Source of the DNA: Ignelater luminosus
Taxonomy: Eukaryota > Arthropoda > Insecta > Coleoptera > Elateridae
NCBI GenBank assembly: GCA_011009095.1
Contig: VTPC01001064.1
Coordinates: 1-64,000 of the forward strand
Reading direction: 5' to 3'
DNA: 64,000 nucleotides
Positions 9,851 through 22,500 of the stretch are shown here, in pieces. Below the pieces are notes generated by a model. The model saw only the letters and a program-made list of their open reading frames with translations. It was not told the origin of the DNA and made no database searches. The translations under genes were made by a program, and so were the position numbers. Within the stretch, counting starts at the first letter, position 1. Each line of letters begins with the position of its first letter.

Positions 9851-12586
9851 GAGACACGAACCTAATATTGTGGTCAACCCTGAATATTATTTAAGATGAA
9901 ACATGCAAGCAGTATAAGTTTGAAATATCTATAGCAACTAAATTCGAATTGTTGGAAGAAACCTTAACAACTTTTAGATTCTAATATGCAATTTGTCTGA
10001 TATTTTTTATACCGTTTAGTTTGATTAGTCGTTTCATTATAGGCCAGCAATGTATCATTGAAACATCGTTAAGAAATATATAGTAAGATCTGTTATAAAT
10101 ATAAAAATAAAACAAGAATTAACATGAACCTATATCATTATAAAATAACGGAAAATTAAAAAAATCACTGGTACTCTCAAGTAAAATTAGTTGCATGCTG
10201 TTTTTTGTGAATTCCTTAAAGTGTGCATTTAATTTCAAAACTCTTGAATATGCATTCGTTTATAAAAACGATCGAAATAGGCATTTGCATATGCAAAATC
10301 TAATTTAACATCATCAGTAGGTCGTGTTTATGCCCTTTTCTTTTACGATGGTAAATGTTGCTTCTAACAATTTTAATTTGTAAACTCAAGACCCTTCAAA
10401 TATAATTTTAATGTAATTTTGCATAAAGTTTCATTTAATAAAAGAAAATCTTAACCAGGTGAAGTGCTGCTTGAAAAGATATTGATTTTAAACCACTTGA
10501 AAATTATTGATTAAATAATTATTATGGTAAAGCAAAATTTTCCATAAAGTGTTATGATTATTTATCACTAGTTAGGTTACAAATTTAATTTAGGATAGTC
10601 CACATGTTTTCTAAAAGCCAACATCGGATCACTTTGAGATTTATCCTCAAGTGATGTTCTTTGAAATCCCCTCGTCTAGCTGGGAAAGAGGGTGCTTTAT
10701 TTTACGCACGAGATGAACATGTTTGTTAAAGTGATTCCGTGTACTTCTAAATCTTTCCGAATCAGTTTCTAGACACACCCTCAACCACATTGTCCTATCC
10801 CTATACATTAGACGGTGAATATTTTAAAAGAACGTCTCTTGTATATCACATAATCCGCACACCTTTTGACCTGGATCTTGTACGCGAGCAGAAAGTTTTA
10901 CTGTGTCGTCCTACGTAGGCGACCACATTTAGCGGTAACTCATTCACTGTCATCCAAAATTAACCCCTGTAGGCCTCCGGAAACTTTCTGGTGAACTTGT
11001 TCTTTCCAAATATGATACAATTTTATAAAGCAAGAGACATTGCGTTATGTGCTCAGATAATTTAGACAATGTCGTACTGACTTGTTTTATTACGCAAGCT
11101 ATAATTAAAACATATTTTCTGTGTCGTGTCATTTTTCAGGAAAGTTATAATGGAACACACGTTCCGTACAAATTTCCAAATCAACAATATTATAGACAAG
11201 TATAATTCTTGTTTATCCCCTGCTGAAATAACTTTCATACCTTGGCCGAATAACTTTAGGGTGCGTAGAGGTAGGCTATATTACAAAACTGGGATAAGTA
11301 AAGTTGTCAGATTTGATTATTTATGCAAAAGAGAGTTTGACCCCCATAATAGTAAATTCTCTAAAACAAGTTTATGACGTCATAAGCATAACTATTACAC
11401 ATAGTTGAAGTTGTTAATGGTTTGCTGTAAAGTAAGGTATTTTATATTTAATATCCCTAACCTTTGTTTTAAAGTGTCCGAAATTATTTTAGTGGGCCCC
11501 AGTTCATCGGCCATAACCGTTTATTTAGCATAATTAATTTTTGGGACATAATTTTGACTACAAAAGGGGTTATTATAAAACCGAAGACCCTCCTGCATAT
11601 ATACATATATATTCAACAACCCGTTTATTCTAGGAGCTATATACAGAGCTAGAGAACACGGATAAACCCTGTCTATTCACCCTGTTACAAACGGTAAACC
11701 CTGTCCCATTGATACTGCCCCGTGAATACTAAATAAACATGTTTACTACAAAACCCGGTGAGGTTAAATTTAATTTGTCAATTGAAGGATGTAATTGTGA
11801 GTTTTACAAAGATAATAAGTAAACACCCTCTTGTTGTTCTAACCATCGTCACGTAATATGGAAATTTTATCCTGAATTATTTTACGTGGCCTAATTCGAT
11901 TTTAAACGAGAAAATTGTATTATTGGTTGACGTTAAAGCTATAGGGGAAGGTAAAGAGTTTTGATATCGCTCCGTTTATTTTAATAGAAACGAGGATAAT
12001 ACACAAAGGACAATTTTAAAATTGCACTAAAAATTCAATATCTAACACAAAAGAACATCAATATTATCCTAACAACGACTAGCAGTTTGGGTGGGATTAC
12101 GCAATACGTTAACTTGACGTACATGCTACATCAAGTAGGTTGGTGCGGTAGGAGCTGGAAACTCTAGAAATCTATTTACTTCTCTGAAAACAAATTTGAA
12201 TACCCTGCTCCTTTTATTTTTAACGCCACTTGCATTTATATTTATTATCCTGAAAACTACACCAAAACCTCCTTTCAAAAGTGTATCATACAACTGAACG
12301 TAATTGAATTATTCCACATCAAATCGTACAATTTTTGAAGAAAACCAACTTTCATGTCTTAAATGTCTTTTATATCGGCCTAGTTTCACTGTTGCACAGT
12401 GATTTGAATGTATGGCACAGTGGACTTAATTGTTTATGTCAAAGGATCAGTTATGCAAATATTATTTATTGATTGTATGGTAAGTTAAGTATTGTTATCA
12501 TTATTAAATAATAAAAGTAATAGTTTTTATCTATTTTTATTATAAATACTAGCGGAAAATACAAAATAAAAAAATTATAATAAAAG
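9851..12586. other. Unassigned DNA with broken coding-like stretches
   Basis: No recognised gene. The part 9851-10600 is AT-rich and shows nothing. From about 10630 to 11950 the forward strand has less biased composition and several open pieces: about 10770-10918 (contains YPYTLDGEYFKRTSLVYHII), an ORF at 11126-11377, and a piece ending GCNCEFYKDNK near 11820. I cannot assign a family. Confidence 0.5.
11126..11377 (+). pseudogene. Unrecognised ORF, 83 codons
   Basis: The frame contains an internal ATG at 11150 (MEHTFRTNFQINNIIDKYNS) and the segment WPNNFRVRRGRLYYKTGIS. TTTTTTCAG just before GAAAG at 11140 looks like a 3' splice site, so the real start could be a spliced exon rather than the first ATG. 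Residue composition (Asn, Arg, Tyr, Phe and few low-complexity runs) looks protein-like, and similar broken frames lie on both sides. I do not recognise the family. It could be a decayed host exon, an endogenous viral relic, or chance. Confidence 0.3.
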
Positions 12587-15050
12587 TTAACACGTTCGCT
12601 ACCAGGGGTCATTTTGAATTTCGACCACACAGACCAGATATATATATTTTTTTCAAAGTGCCTGAAAATGATATTTTTAAGTATGTCTATAGTTAAAAAG
12701 TTCGAATATGATATTTTTGGTGATAATTTTTGACCGGCTCATATATGAGACACTGGTCTATTGTAGTATTTTTTTTTAAATAGACCACGTGGCTCATATA
12801 AGAGTCATAAATAAAACGTTGAATTTTAACTGCTAAATATTTATTGAGCATTTCTTTCACAAAAACAAATACATGTAAAATATAAGTTATGCACTAGGAT
12901 ATACATGTTTGGTAACACAAAAAGTTTTAGACGCTATTTCCATGGTAGTGTTTAAAGCATGGGTCAACACAAAGTCCAATGGAATTACCTTCTTTGTCTT
13001 TACAAATGTCACATACATAAAATGTCTGTGTTCTCGTTTTCTTTACAGAACAAATTCTACATCTTACCCGTTTTACAATTTTTTTTGGATAATGGTTTCT
13101 ACCTTCTACCCTGTTTTGGGGTATATTTTCATTCCCTGATTTCAACAACAAAATTTCAAATAACTGATCTTTTTTGGTTGAATTATATTATATATGTAAG
13201 TACTGCTCCATAAACAAATATCTGCCAAATGAAAAAATACTTTTAGGTACCAACGAATAGTCTTTCTGGGTGTTGTATAATAAGAAACCATTTGATCGCA
13301 TCTATCGACTCCTGACATGAACTTGTTATAATCAATTATTGCAACCGGCTTCTTCTTTTCCACTCCTCTTTTATTCACACACTTGCCAAAACCAGATGAA
13401 TGTGAAGTAGATATCATAAGAATGTCTCTTTTGTCCTTCCATTTTGTAACTAATACTTTTCCCTTTCTTCTAAAAATGGCCTCTCCCTTCTTCAGTTTAG
13501 CGTTGACCACAATTTTTGGGTTTCCTTTGCGACTTTTTTTCAAAGTACCCACAACATTTGTTTTATTCTCATGAAGAAATTCGGCTAGCTTTACACTATT
13601 ATAATAGTTATCTAAATATAGCGTGTGACCTTTGCCAAGATATCGTTCTGCTAGTAATGTTACAACTGAGTGGGCATGCTCGATTTCATTGGTGACGGTT
13701 CCTTTTCCTGAGTAAATTAAAATCTCTAGTACAAATCCATCGGGGGTACAAAGCTCATAAAGCTTGATCCCATACTTGGCACTTTTGTTAGGTATATACT
13801 GGCGAAATTTTTTCCTGGATAAAAAATGGAACGAATATTTTGTAAGATATGCTCGAGAACTTGATCAATCTTATGTAAACGGGAAGTCGTGTTATCATCT
13901 GTTTTGTAAAAACATAAACATCGCAAAATAGTTTCAAACCGGTTTCTTGGCATGTTTTTGCCAAAAACTGGGTGGTCATAGATAGAGTTCTTGCTCCAAT
14001 ATTGTTTTAGGCATAGCATCGATATACAGCCCATTGTAAAACATAATCCAAGAAAACGACGAATTTCATCAGGATTGGTTTCTTTCCAGTGTTTCATAGC
14101 TGAATGCCTTGATCCATTTTTATCCCTGAGAAATTGTGCGCGAAGATTAACCCAGTTAGAAATCTTGGCAAATAGTGGACCATCAAAGAGAATTTCAAAC
14201 AATTCCTTGGGCGTGGTTGTAACTGGAATATTAATTTTCAGTCCCTCTTGCTCCACGAAGTCGAAAAGTGTTGGCTCACAATCGATATCAATCCACTCAT
14301 CTTCACTTTCGCTTAGCCTAATATCTTTTTCTTGGCGTTCGTTTTGGATAGAGTCAGTCTGTTCTCCACCGGACAGCATCTTCGGATTTTGACAAATACC
14401 CGTTTCATTTTTGTCTGACACTACATCTTGATCACTTGAATCTGATTCTGACGAAGCTGACGTTGGTTGGTAACTGCTGCCTGAATCCAAAAACATCTCT
14501 GGAATTCCTTCAGAACTATCCGACTCCGATTCCGATTCCCCCATTATGATCCGATCAACCTCCTCTTGTAGTTCCTTAGGTGTCAAACGACGAGCCATTT
14601 TTTCAAAGATCCAAAACGTGTTATGAATAATTTCCTGTAACATATTTTTTATTTGGTTATTTTTTTTACCTTTTGAAGTTCACTTTTCACATGCAGTACC
14701 ACTTATACAACACAGGAGACACATTTAAAATTTTTGAAATAAAACAATACTTGTTATTATTCAATGTAATAAATTTTATCCTAACCCTATTTTTTGTAAA
14801 AATAAATAAAATTGATCAAATTAATCAAACTATCGCACAATTGACTATTACTATTGCAAGAAACTATTGAAATACACATGATAATAACAACAAAATAAAA
14901 AATTACCAGAATTGCAAAAATACACCATTCAGACGGGACACTAACGCACGTATAAATAAATAATAAGCTAGACAGAGACCATCCAACTACCATATGAGCC
15001 GATGCCTTATATAGACCGTGTGCGAAGATGAAATCGCTATCATAGACCGT
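12587..15050 (-). mobile_element. piggyBac-like DNA transposon, right end lost
   Basis: The left edge is the expected TTAA (12587-12590) followed by CACGTTCGCTACCAGGGGTCA. Subterminal motifs GACCGGCTCATATATGAGAC and GACCACGTGGCTCATATAAG at the left (12730-12810) recur inverted at the right (CATATGAGCCGATGCC and TATAGACCGTGTG, 14990-15055). The right terminal repeat and its TTAA are absent, because Transib sequence begins at about 15053. The transposase lies in reverse orientation inside. Confidence 0.8.
12927..14643 (-). pseudogene. piggyBac transposase, deleted at first catalytic Asp
   Basis: The likely start is the inner Met of MARRLTPKELQEEVDRIIMG, which opens an acidic Ser-rich N-terminus (ESESESDSSEG) typical of the family. 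The 13726-14643 frame holds the N-terminal half up to NIRSIFYPGKNF. The next conserved block (RQYIPNKSAKYGIKLYELC) starts in another frame near 13800. The family segment between them, with the DE motif containing the first catalytic Asp, is missing. The later Asp residues are present in YLDNYYNSVKLAEF and FMSGVDRCDQM. After another frameshift near 13150 comes the Cys-rich C-terminal domain (CRICSVKK, YVCDICKDK, HYHGNSV), complete in its Cys/His pattern. It cannot encode an active enzyme. Confidence 0.9.
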
Positions 15051-15052
15051 GT

Positions 15053-16099
15053 GTTTCCATGTAGAAGGATTTTATGGACTGTGTTTGGCATATTATACCA
15101 GATTCACGTACAAGTCGGCAGTCTCACTGCAGTAGTCACCAAATTTCTCAGCGTCTATTTCAGCACCAAAGTTTATTGCTTGCAGAATTATTGAAAACTG
15201 ATGAACTAAGTTTTTGCCTACCCCTGTTTTTCAGCTCTAACGTCTGGATTATTAAAAAATTGTCTTAATCTATTTCCGTCGTTTCTGGTACCCATGCATT
15301 GTTCGACGACGTCGATTTTGAGTCCTAGTTTCTTAAAGAACTCGTTCTGATTCTTTTTTCCTCTTTTCTTTGGCATTTCTTGTTTCAGCATTATTCCTCC
15401 ACCTTTCTAATGATTTATTATAGGCACTATGGAGAAAGCATTCCATGAATTTTACTCGTGCGTGCAGGGGCGATAATGCTATGCTAAATGCATCTATATT
15501 TTCTGGTTTATTACGCACTAGATCTAAATAGTTTGTATCCGATGATTTTGCATTACAGATAAAACACACTGCATTTGATGTAGTACCGGTAATTGTTTGA
15601 GCAATCTTTCCATAAATCATCGCAAACAGTAGTTCATGATTCACTCTATAGGTTTTATCACTGATGTGGTTTAAGGTATCGTTAAAATTGGCAATTCCAG
15701 AATCCATTCTTGCAATTTCATTTTGCGTGGTCTCAGCAGTTTCTTTACAGAATTTAAATTGGATGGGCCTGCAAAACCTCGTCAAAGAAGGTCTTGTATT
15801 GCTCCAGTGCACCAAAGTTTTATTTTCTTTTTAATGTAGGCGAAGAGGAACCAGGGATGTAAGAAACATACACGCATTCGAAACATTTTCTTCTTCAAAA
15901 GTTTGTATTCGCTGTGATTTGATGAACAGCCCCATTTTGACACTAAAGTTATTTTCTCGCCCATAGATGCAAGCTCTTCTTTGATCTTAGTTTTTAAAAT
16001 CCTTTCTATAGTGTGATCGAGCAATTCTTGCAAACCTACACAGGCGTAAGCTTCCGTTACCTCTACATCTGTAGGGTAACATTTTTCTTTTGAATTCAA
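15053..16099 (-). pseudogene. Transib (RAG1-like) transposase remnant
   Basis: Transib transposases are DDE enzymes related to the RAG1 core of vertebrate V(D)J recombination. The 15782-16099 frame gives NSKEKCYPTDVEVTEAYACV, LQELLDHTIERILKT and LVSKWGCSSNHSEYKLLKKK. In the family the last reads KWGxDGSSxHSxYK, so the Asp-Gly at the first catalytic position appears lost. A frameshift leads to 15333-15815: SLTRFCRPIQFKFCKE, YRVNHELLFAMIYGKIAQT, VCFICNAKSSDTNYLDLV, ALSPLHARVKFMECFLHSAY. More breaks follow, then GTRNDGNRLRQFF and NMPNTVHKILLHGNT, ending at the piggyBac junction. The C-terminal catalytic Glu region is missing. I recall the family from its conserved blocks; a profile search would confirm it. 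Confidence 0.78.
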
Positions 16100-16500
16100 T
16101 ACTGAATACTAAATATTGGCAATATTGGAATTTCCAAATTTAGAAATTCCGCAAAATAGGAATCAGAATTTTGAAATCTTGACTGCTTTAGACTGTGAGA
16201 TGCGAAATTCTTAAAATATTGGAATTTTTAAATCTGTAAATTTAGAAATTTCGTAAAATCTACAATTCGAATACTTCATTTATACTTCAACTCTAAAACC
16301 CTTTTAGTTTGTGGCCCTCTGGGATTTTGTTAAAGGTTTAAAATTTTAGAACGCTGAACATTTGAAATATTAGAATGGTTATGTAACAAGTCTTTAAGTT
16401 TTGAAATCTTGAGAACCAAAAAATTTGAAAATTGGACCTTAAAAACTTAGAAGCTCAGCTAGTTCGAAACAAAACTCGCCATAGTCGAGATGATAAATCT
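16100..16500. repeat. Degenerate TTGAAATCT-type repeat, block 1
   Basis: A run of imperfect short words such as TTTGAAATCTTGA, TTTAGAAATTCCG and TTGAAATATTAGAA, recurring roughly every 8-14 bases. It ends where LINE B begins, and the same kind of sequence resumes at 23120 on the far side of that LINE. Confidence 0.6.
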
Positions 16501-16636
16501 GGCTTACAAGGTTAATCTGTGCGTATTTTTACTATTGTTAACTAAAGATTTAGTTTTCTAGACGTAGACTTGTATTTTCTTCGAGTAGTACAGAAAGAAA
16601 TTTTTAATCGATGGAATTGAAAATCTAGAACCAACA

Positions 16637-16993
16637 TGGGAAATACAAGAGAAAAGAGAAAAGAAAAATAATATTATAATTAAAGGACTACAAACAAGCA
16701 AAGAAACTATAGAAGAAGAAATGAAAAAACTTATCAACATAAAAATTGGAGTAAATGCACATATTAAAGAAGCGCATTTTATTGGAGAAAATGAAAAAAC
16801 AAAAGCTATAATAGTACAAATAGAGAATGTCCAAAAGAAATTGCAGATAATAAAGAAAAAAGTAATTTTGAAGGACACAAACGTATTTATTGAAAATGAA
16901 CTGACAGTTAAAGAAAAAATTATACAGAACAAAATTAAAGAAATAGCAAAAGAAGAAAAACAAAACGGTAACATTTCAAAAATAGGATATTGA
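16637..16993 (+). pseudogene. LINE B ORF1-like RNA-binding protein
   Basis: A Lys/Glu-rich, coiled-coil-like protein contains KKLINIKIGVNAHIKEAHFI, QIENVQKKLQIIKKKVILKD and VFIENELTVKEKIIQNKIKE. These follow the pattern seen in the ORF1 of many insect LINEs: a regular block, then identity with an ...L..T.IFIDNDLT..E... segment, then a K...G...IGY ending. It would bind element RNA as a chaperone. The first Met of the open frame is at 16721, but the protein seems to start further upstream (ATG at 16636, after a stop-free run of EKREKKNNIIIKGLQTS). It ends at 16993. Confidence 0.65.
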
Positions 16994-17204
16994 AAATTAT
17001 ATATAAATAAAGTCAAATATGAATGGAACGCAGAAGAAAACACGCTTGTATGTCAAGATAATAATCGAGACGTACTTTCAAAAAACTAGACCATGAAAAT
17101 GGGGCAAAGGGAATGTCCAGCCCTTTCGCTCAAACAATTAATAGAGGAACACCGAAGATGAATAAGGCAACGTCAACCGGAAAAAGCTATGAGGAAAAAC
17201 AAAT

Positions 17205-17960
17205 ACTTAAGATAGCAACATGGATGTACAAGGGTTTAATAAGAAAGGAAAACTTAAAAAACTAGACAAGTATGATATAGATATGTTAGCTGTACAAGAG
17301 ATAAACACAAAAGGAACAGCGATATCAAGCTTCAAAAAGTATATATGGTGTATCGAGGGTGGTGAACGCAATAGACTAGGTACAGGCTTTATAATAAAAG
17401 AGGAACGCAAAGATAAAATAATAGATTATAGGATAATAAATGAAAGACTAAGTATGATTCGAATAAAAGAAAAGTATATGAAATTGACAATCCTAAATGT
17501 ACATGCACCCACGGAAGAAACAAACGAAGACAAATAACAAACATTTTATGATACAATAGAAGAATCAGCAAATAATGTAGCAAGCTTTGATATGAAAATT
17601 ATTATTATAGGCGACTTCAATGCCAAAATTGGTAAAGAAGAAAGAAATTATGAAATAGCTGGAAAAGAAAGCTTGCGTAGAAAATCAAATAAAAATGGAC
17701 AAAGACTAATAGATCTAGCAGCAGGAAACAGAATGATTATTAAGAGCACACATTTAAAACACAAAGACATCCACAAACTAACCTGGATAAGTCTTGACAA
17801 AGAAACTCTGAACCAAATCGATATTTATTAATAGAAAAAAACATGCAAAATGTGTCCTAAATGTAAGAACATACAGAGGAGCTGACATAGGATTAGACCA
17901 TATGCTAGTAATAGCAAAAATGGAACAAGAGATACCAATCATAATAAACAAAAGAAACAA
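17205..17960 (+). pseudogene. LINE B endonuclease domain
   Basis: An exonuclease-endonuclease-phosphatase fold domain that nicks the target. Blocks in order: LKIATWM-QGFNKKGKLK (17205, family WNVQG), YDIDMLAVQEI with the metal-binding Glu, LGTGFIIKEERKDKII, LTILNVHAPTEETN, IIIIGDFNAKIGKEE (17592) and HKLTWISLDKETLNQIDIY (17775-17829). Stops at 17537 and 17831 break the frame; the next part, RGADIGLDHMLVIAKM, carries the final SDH-like His in a different frame. Most catalytic residues are recognisable, so the domain decayed after a relatively recent insertion. Confidence 0.85.
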
Positions 17961-18589
17961 TAAACTGAAAAAAATGGAATATTGAAGCCTTAAAAACGAT
18001 GACAATAAAGAAAAATACAATAAAAATAATAATTACAAAATAAAAATCAACAGACGTAAGAAAAGAATGGGACATCATAAAAACCGCAATAGAAGCAAGT
18101 ACAAAATTACTATAACCAACAAAACGTGAAAAAAGAAAAGACTGGTTCGATGATGAATGCAAAAAAGTAGTACAAGAAAGACAACAAGCAAGAATGAAAA
18201 TGTTCGAAGACAATACAGGAGAAAAAATAAAACAGCATAAGCAAATACGAAATAGCACACAAGCTAAAATCAGAAATAAGAAAAGAGAAGCACAAAAAGC
18301 TAAATTAGAAGAAATGGAAGAACACTACAGAAATAGAAATACAAAACTATTTTATAAGAACTTGAAAGAAGAAAAGAAAGGTTTTCAATCACAAACAGCT
18401 GCAGTAAAAAACCATCAGGGGAGATCTGTGTACATACCACAAGTATGCTAAATATATGGGAAAAATTTTTACGGAACACACTAACAAACAATGAACGCAA
18501 AACAGAAAATGAACAATTGCATCAAAATAACCAAGATAAACAAAAATTAGAAAAACCAACAGAAAAGAAATAATAGAAATAATAAAGAA

Positions 18590-19500
18590 ATCAAAAAACA
18601 ATAAAAGTCTAGGTGAAGATGGCATCACAATAGAACAAATAAAATATAGGAGCGAAGAAATATTTGATGGAATATACAACCTAATAGAGCAGATCTGGAA
18701 AGAGAAATGTATGCCTAAAAAATGGAGTCAATCAATAATACTTGTACACCCAATATATAAAACAGGAAGCACACAAAACCCAGAAAATTACAGACCAATA
18801 TCACTCTTAAATGTAACCTATTAGTCATTGGCAGAAGTAATAAATAAAAAAACACAGGAAGATATAGAGAAAAAATAGGACAATACCAAGCGGGTTTTAG
18901 AAATGGAAAGTCAGTAATAAATCATATATTTGCACTAAGACAGATACAGGAAAAATGCGGAAAAAAAATATCCCAATACATGCATGATTTCTTGATTAAC
19001 AGAAAAAATATATTCAAAGCTATGCAAAGTTTAAATATCTCAACAGAACTCATACAACTAGTGAAAATAACACTAAAAGAAACGACAAATAAAATATCAT
19101 ATCAAGGACAACTTTCATCTGGTTTTACAAATAACCCAGGAGTAAAACAAGGAGATTCACTATCAGCAACCCTCTTTAACATAACCTTAGAGAATATAAT
19201 AAGAAAAAGTAATATCAAAACAAACAACGATATACTAAAAAAACTCATACGAACTGTTAGCCTACGCAGATGATGTAGTAATACTCGCAAGAAGCAATGA
19301 AGAACTAAAGGAAGTTCTAAAAACTTTTGAAAAACAAGCCAAAGAAACAGTACTAAAAGTAAACCAACAGAAATCAAACTACATGATTCTAGGAAACAAA
19401 GATCAAAATGAAAATCTTAAACTGATACTAAAAAGTGAAAACAATATAAAATACAGTTTTAACATAGTAAATAGTGTAGTGTACCTAGGGACTGAAATAA
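18590..19500 (+). pseudogene. LINE B reverse transcriptase
   Basis: RT blocks: KKSNNKSLGEDGI (about 18590), KKWSQSIILVHPIYKTGST and NPENYRPISLLNVTY (18718-18822), a broken palm entry, then NPGVKQGDSLSATLFNI (19132-19180) and LAYADDVVILARSNEE (about 19260, one frame off). The YADD catalytic box is intact at the residue level, although a frameshift precedes it. NSVVYLGTEITSRGE ends at the junction with the 3-kb insertion. Confidence 0.88.
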
Positions 19501-19554
19501 CAAGCAGGGGCGAGTGTAGTAGTAAAAAGAAACGAAATACCTTTAGTAGCACAA

Positions 19555-22500
19555 TAAGGTAGGAACTGTATAGGTTGCCGAGTCCGTTACGACTAGGGAA
19601 TGAAACGCTAATTCTGGGTCTAAACTGTGTAGGCATCGTGGTCAGATCTGGTGTAGGAACCGTTTAGTATCTGTATGGCATAGCATAGCATAGCACGTAC
19701 AGTTTCTGTGCCGTAGAACCGCATCAATCCGAGTCAGCTACAGCGCCATCGTTTGGAGACATAAGAAATCAAAAGTTAAGCTTGTCAACAGATGGCGTTG
19801 TTGCAAGTTCGGATTTACATTGGCATTCCTATATAGGAACTGTATGGCTAAGCGGAATCGATTTAATGCAGTTAAATAACTTTAGTATTGCAATAATTAG
19901 TGAGTTAATTGTCAAACTTAATTAATATTTTGTTCTATAAACTTACCTATATCTTATTAAGCTTTTATTTTTGCAAATAAAGTTTTATTTCTATTAAATC
20001 TATATTTTACATCTAGTAGAAAAGAAAAGATAAATTAAGACAACATAAATTAAATCTTTTTTTATTATAGAATATACATAACACATGTACAACATAAAAT
20101 ATTTAAAAATTAACAAACCATACTACTTACTAATAGTTAAGCTTCACGTATTTACTCTTATGTACGCACATATGTACCTAAATGTAAGTTTATGCAGTTT
20201 TAAAACGCAGGTTGAGTTGGGTTTTTCAAGACAGATTATAACACTGATTTACAAAAAATCCCAACCCTCAAACATTTATAATTTTTTATTTGTTAAATTT
20301 CTATCGTTAGAAACCTATTTAATTATTAAGATTTCGTTGTTAAATTCGTCCTACGTACTATTTGTTTCGCTTTTGTACCTAAATTTAATATGAATTATAC
20401 ATTACATATCTCCAAGTTCTATTGCAAACCACTAACATTTCCGGGATGTTCGGATTTTTTCAACGCAGTATAGATTGTGTCCTTTTTTGTTTAAATACAA
20501 CACGCACCAGATTTTAAACTGAAAACTCAAACGATTTTTCTAACAATTTGTCAAGATACCAATATCACCGCACTCACCACTGGTTTAAGCATCTCTCGGT
20601 CTGTGGTCGCCTTAAATAGATTTTCCATGAACCATATCTGAAATAAAATTATTAAAAGCTTTTAAAAACTTAGTGATGAGTAGTGTTACTAATATACAAT
20701 ATTTTCAATGTTAAATGAACAATTACAAAGCAACTGCTACATATTTTTATGAATTTAAGCATTAAAAATAAAAATAATATTCATAATATTCCAAAAGACA
20801 ACTTACCTCTATGAAGGCTTAAATCTGTCTGAAAACATTTTACCCCTCATAGTGTCATTATGCAAGGTCGCTCATTTACCTGTTTTTAACGGTTTTTCTC
20901 CAGCACAAGATCAATAGAAGTGTAGAATTTTTTTTTAAATTACGATAATGAACAACAAAAACCCGCATATAACAGGCGCACAGCTAAAGGGGTCTAAATG
21001 TGACACATCACTGTGTTTTTGCCCCCTCAGACGATAATAATAATTATTCGGATTTAAATTGTACTGAAATCATTAACTCATCATTTCAAAAGTTATAGAA
21101 AAACGTAGTTGACTAGATTTGTATTGCTTTACTGCTTTCTCTTTTACCTATGTCCCATTTAAATTGCAATATTAGCCCTACTGTCAAATGGCCTTTTTTT
21201 TATTAGACGAGTTAGATTATATCACTCATTTTAAATTTTTTAAAGTTTGATCAGCTTCAAATATTATAGTATTCTCGGTAGTGTACAAAACTTCACAATT
21301 TTTTGAATGTTTGCAGCAATTTGCCGTAGGTCAGTAAGTTTTATGACAGAAAAGAAGGTTAAAAAGAACCGGCTGACAATAACTACCTGCTCAAAATGCA
21401 AAAGAATTTGACAAATCATAAACATAATCACATTTGCCTTTATTTAAAAAGATACATCGTGTTGCCGCCAGTAACCTGTAATTAATAATTTGCCATTACC
21501 ATTTCTACTTACAAATCACAACAATTTAGTACAATAATGGAATTACGTTAAAAATTGATGTATTTCTTATTTGTCATTTATCCGATAAATAGTCCAGGTA
21601 GAGTGTATTCTTTCAATTATTTATAATTCTGGGTACAAGCTTGCCAGATAAAATAAATACCTACGTAGAGTAAAAAATTAGAAATTTATGAAAAATCATA
21701 AATGCTTTTAGAGATTTAAAACTAGTTCTGGTATAATTAATAAAATCGATATTTAGATTTAAATGAACTAGCTTTATCTGCATCTCTCTTACCACTATGA
21801 GCTTCGAATAGTAGTAATACATGGTTTAATTAGTATTTGTATAAAAAATCAGTCGAGGCTTTAAATGAAAAATGCGATAATTTTATTATCGAATAAAGTA
21901 AGGCAAGAACTTTTGTTTCTTGGGAAATTAAATTTATAATAATAACAGGGATTAAATTTATATGAACAAACACTTTATAATATTTCATTTTACTTTGTTT
22001 CATAACTTACGTAACTATGAATAGAGATGCTTCAATCTTTATTGGTGTTTTGATTTAGATTAATAAATATTTACTTTTTTAGAAACTTTTTTGAAAGTTC
22101 TCCTTTGTTAGAATTTAAATTTTTGAGTTGGTGCCTTTTCTGCGCATTGTACATATTATAATACTTAGTTATTACTGCAACTTCAATTGTGTTAATTGTT
22201 TCATAAAACAGAAACAGTATTAAGAGCTCAACACACAAAGCATCTTAAGATTAGTTTTCATATTGACAAGCTATATAGTTCCTAAATCGTAAGATAATAT
22301 GCATACTAATGTTGTTTTAAGAGTTATTAACCGTACAGTAACGCTACAGTCATCCTAACATTAGGTTCTGTATTGGAAATCGACGCATTTCCTATACGGC
22401 CAAGACAGCGCTAATACCGAGTTGTTTTGAGGATTAGTAACGATACCGTATATGCGTCTAGCTAACTAAGTTGGCCTCGACCGAACAGTTACCGCATAGG

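Noticed and set aside
13991-14392. 133-codon forward ORF
   Set aside because: Antisense of the piggyBac transposase N-terminal half.
16558-17043. 161-codon reverse ORF rich in Phe and Ser
   Set aside because: It is the antisense of LINE B ORF1, whose forward frame carries the recognised motifs; the same holds for the reverse frames at 17207-18679.
20085-20393. 102-codon ORF in the 3-kb insertion
   Set aside because: Leu/Ile/Tyr/Lys-rich with no motif; expected by chance in AT-rich DNA.
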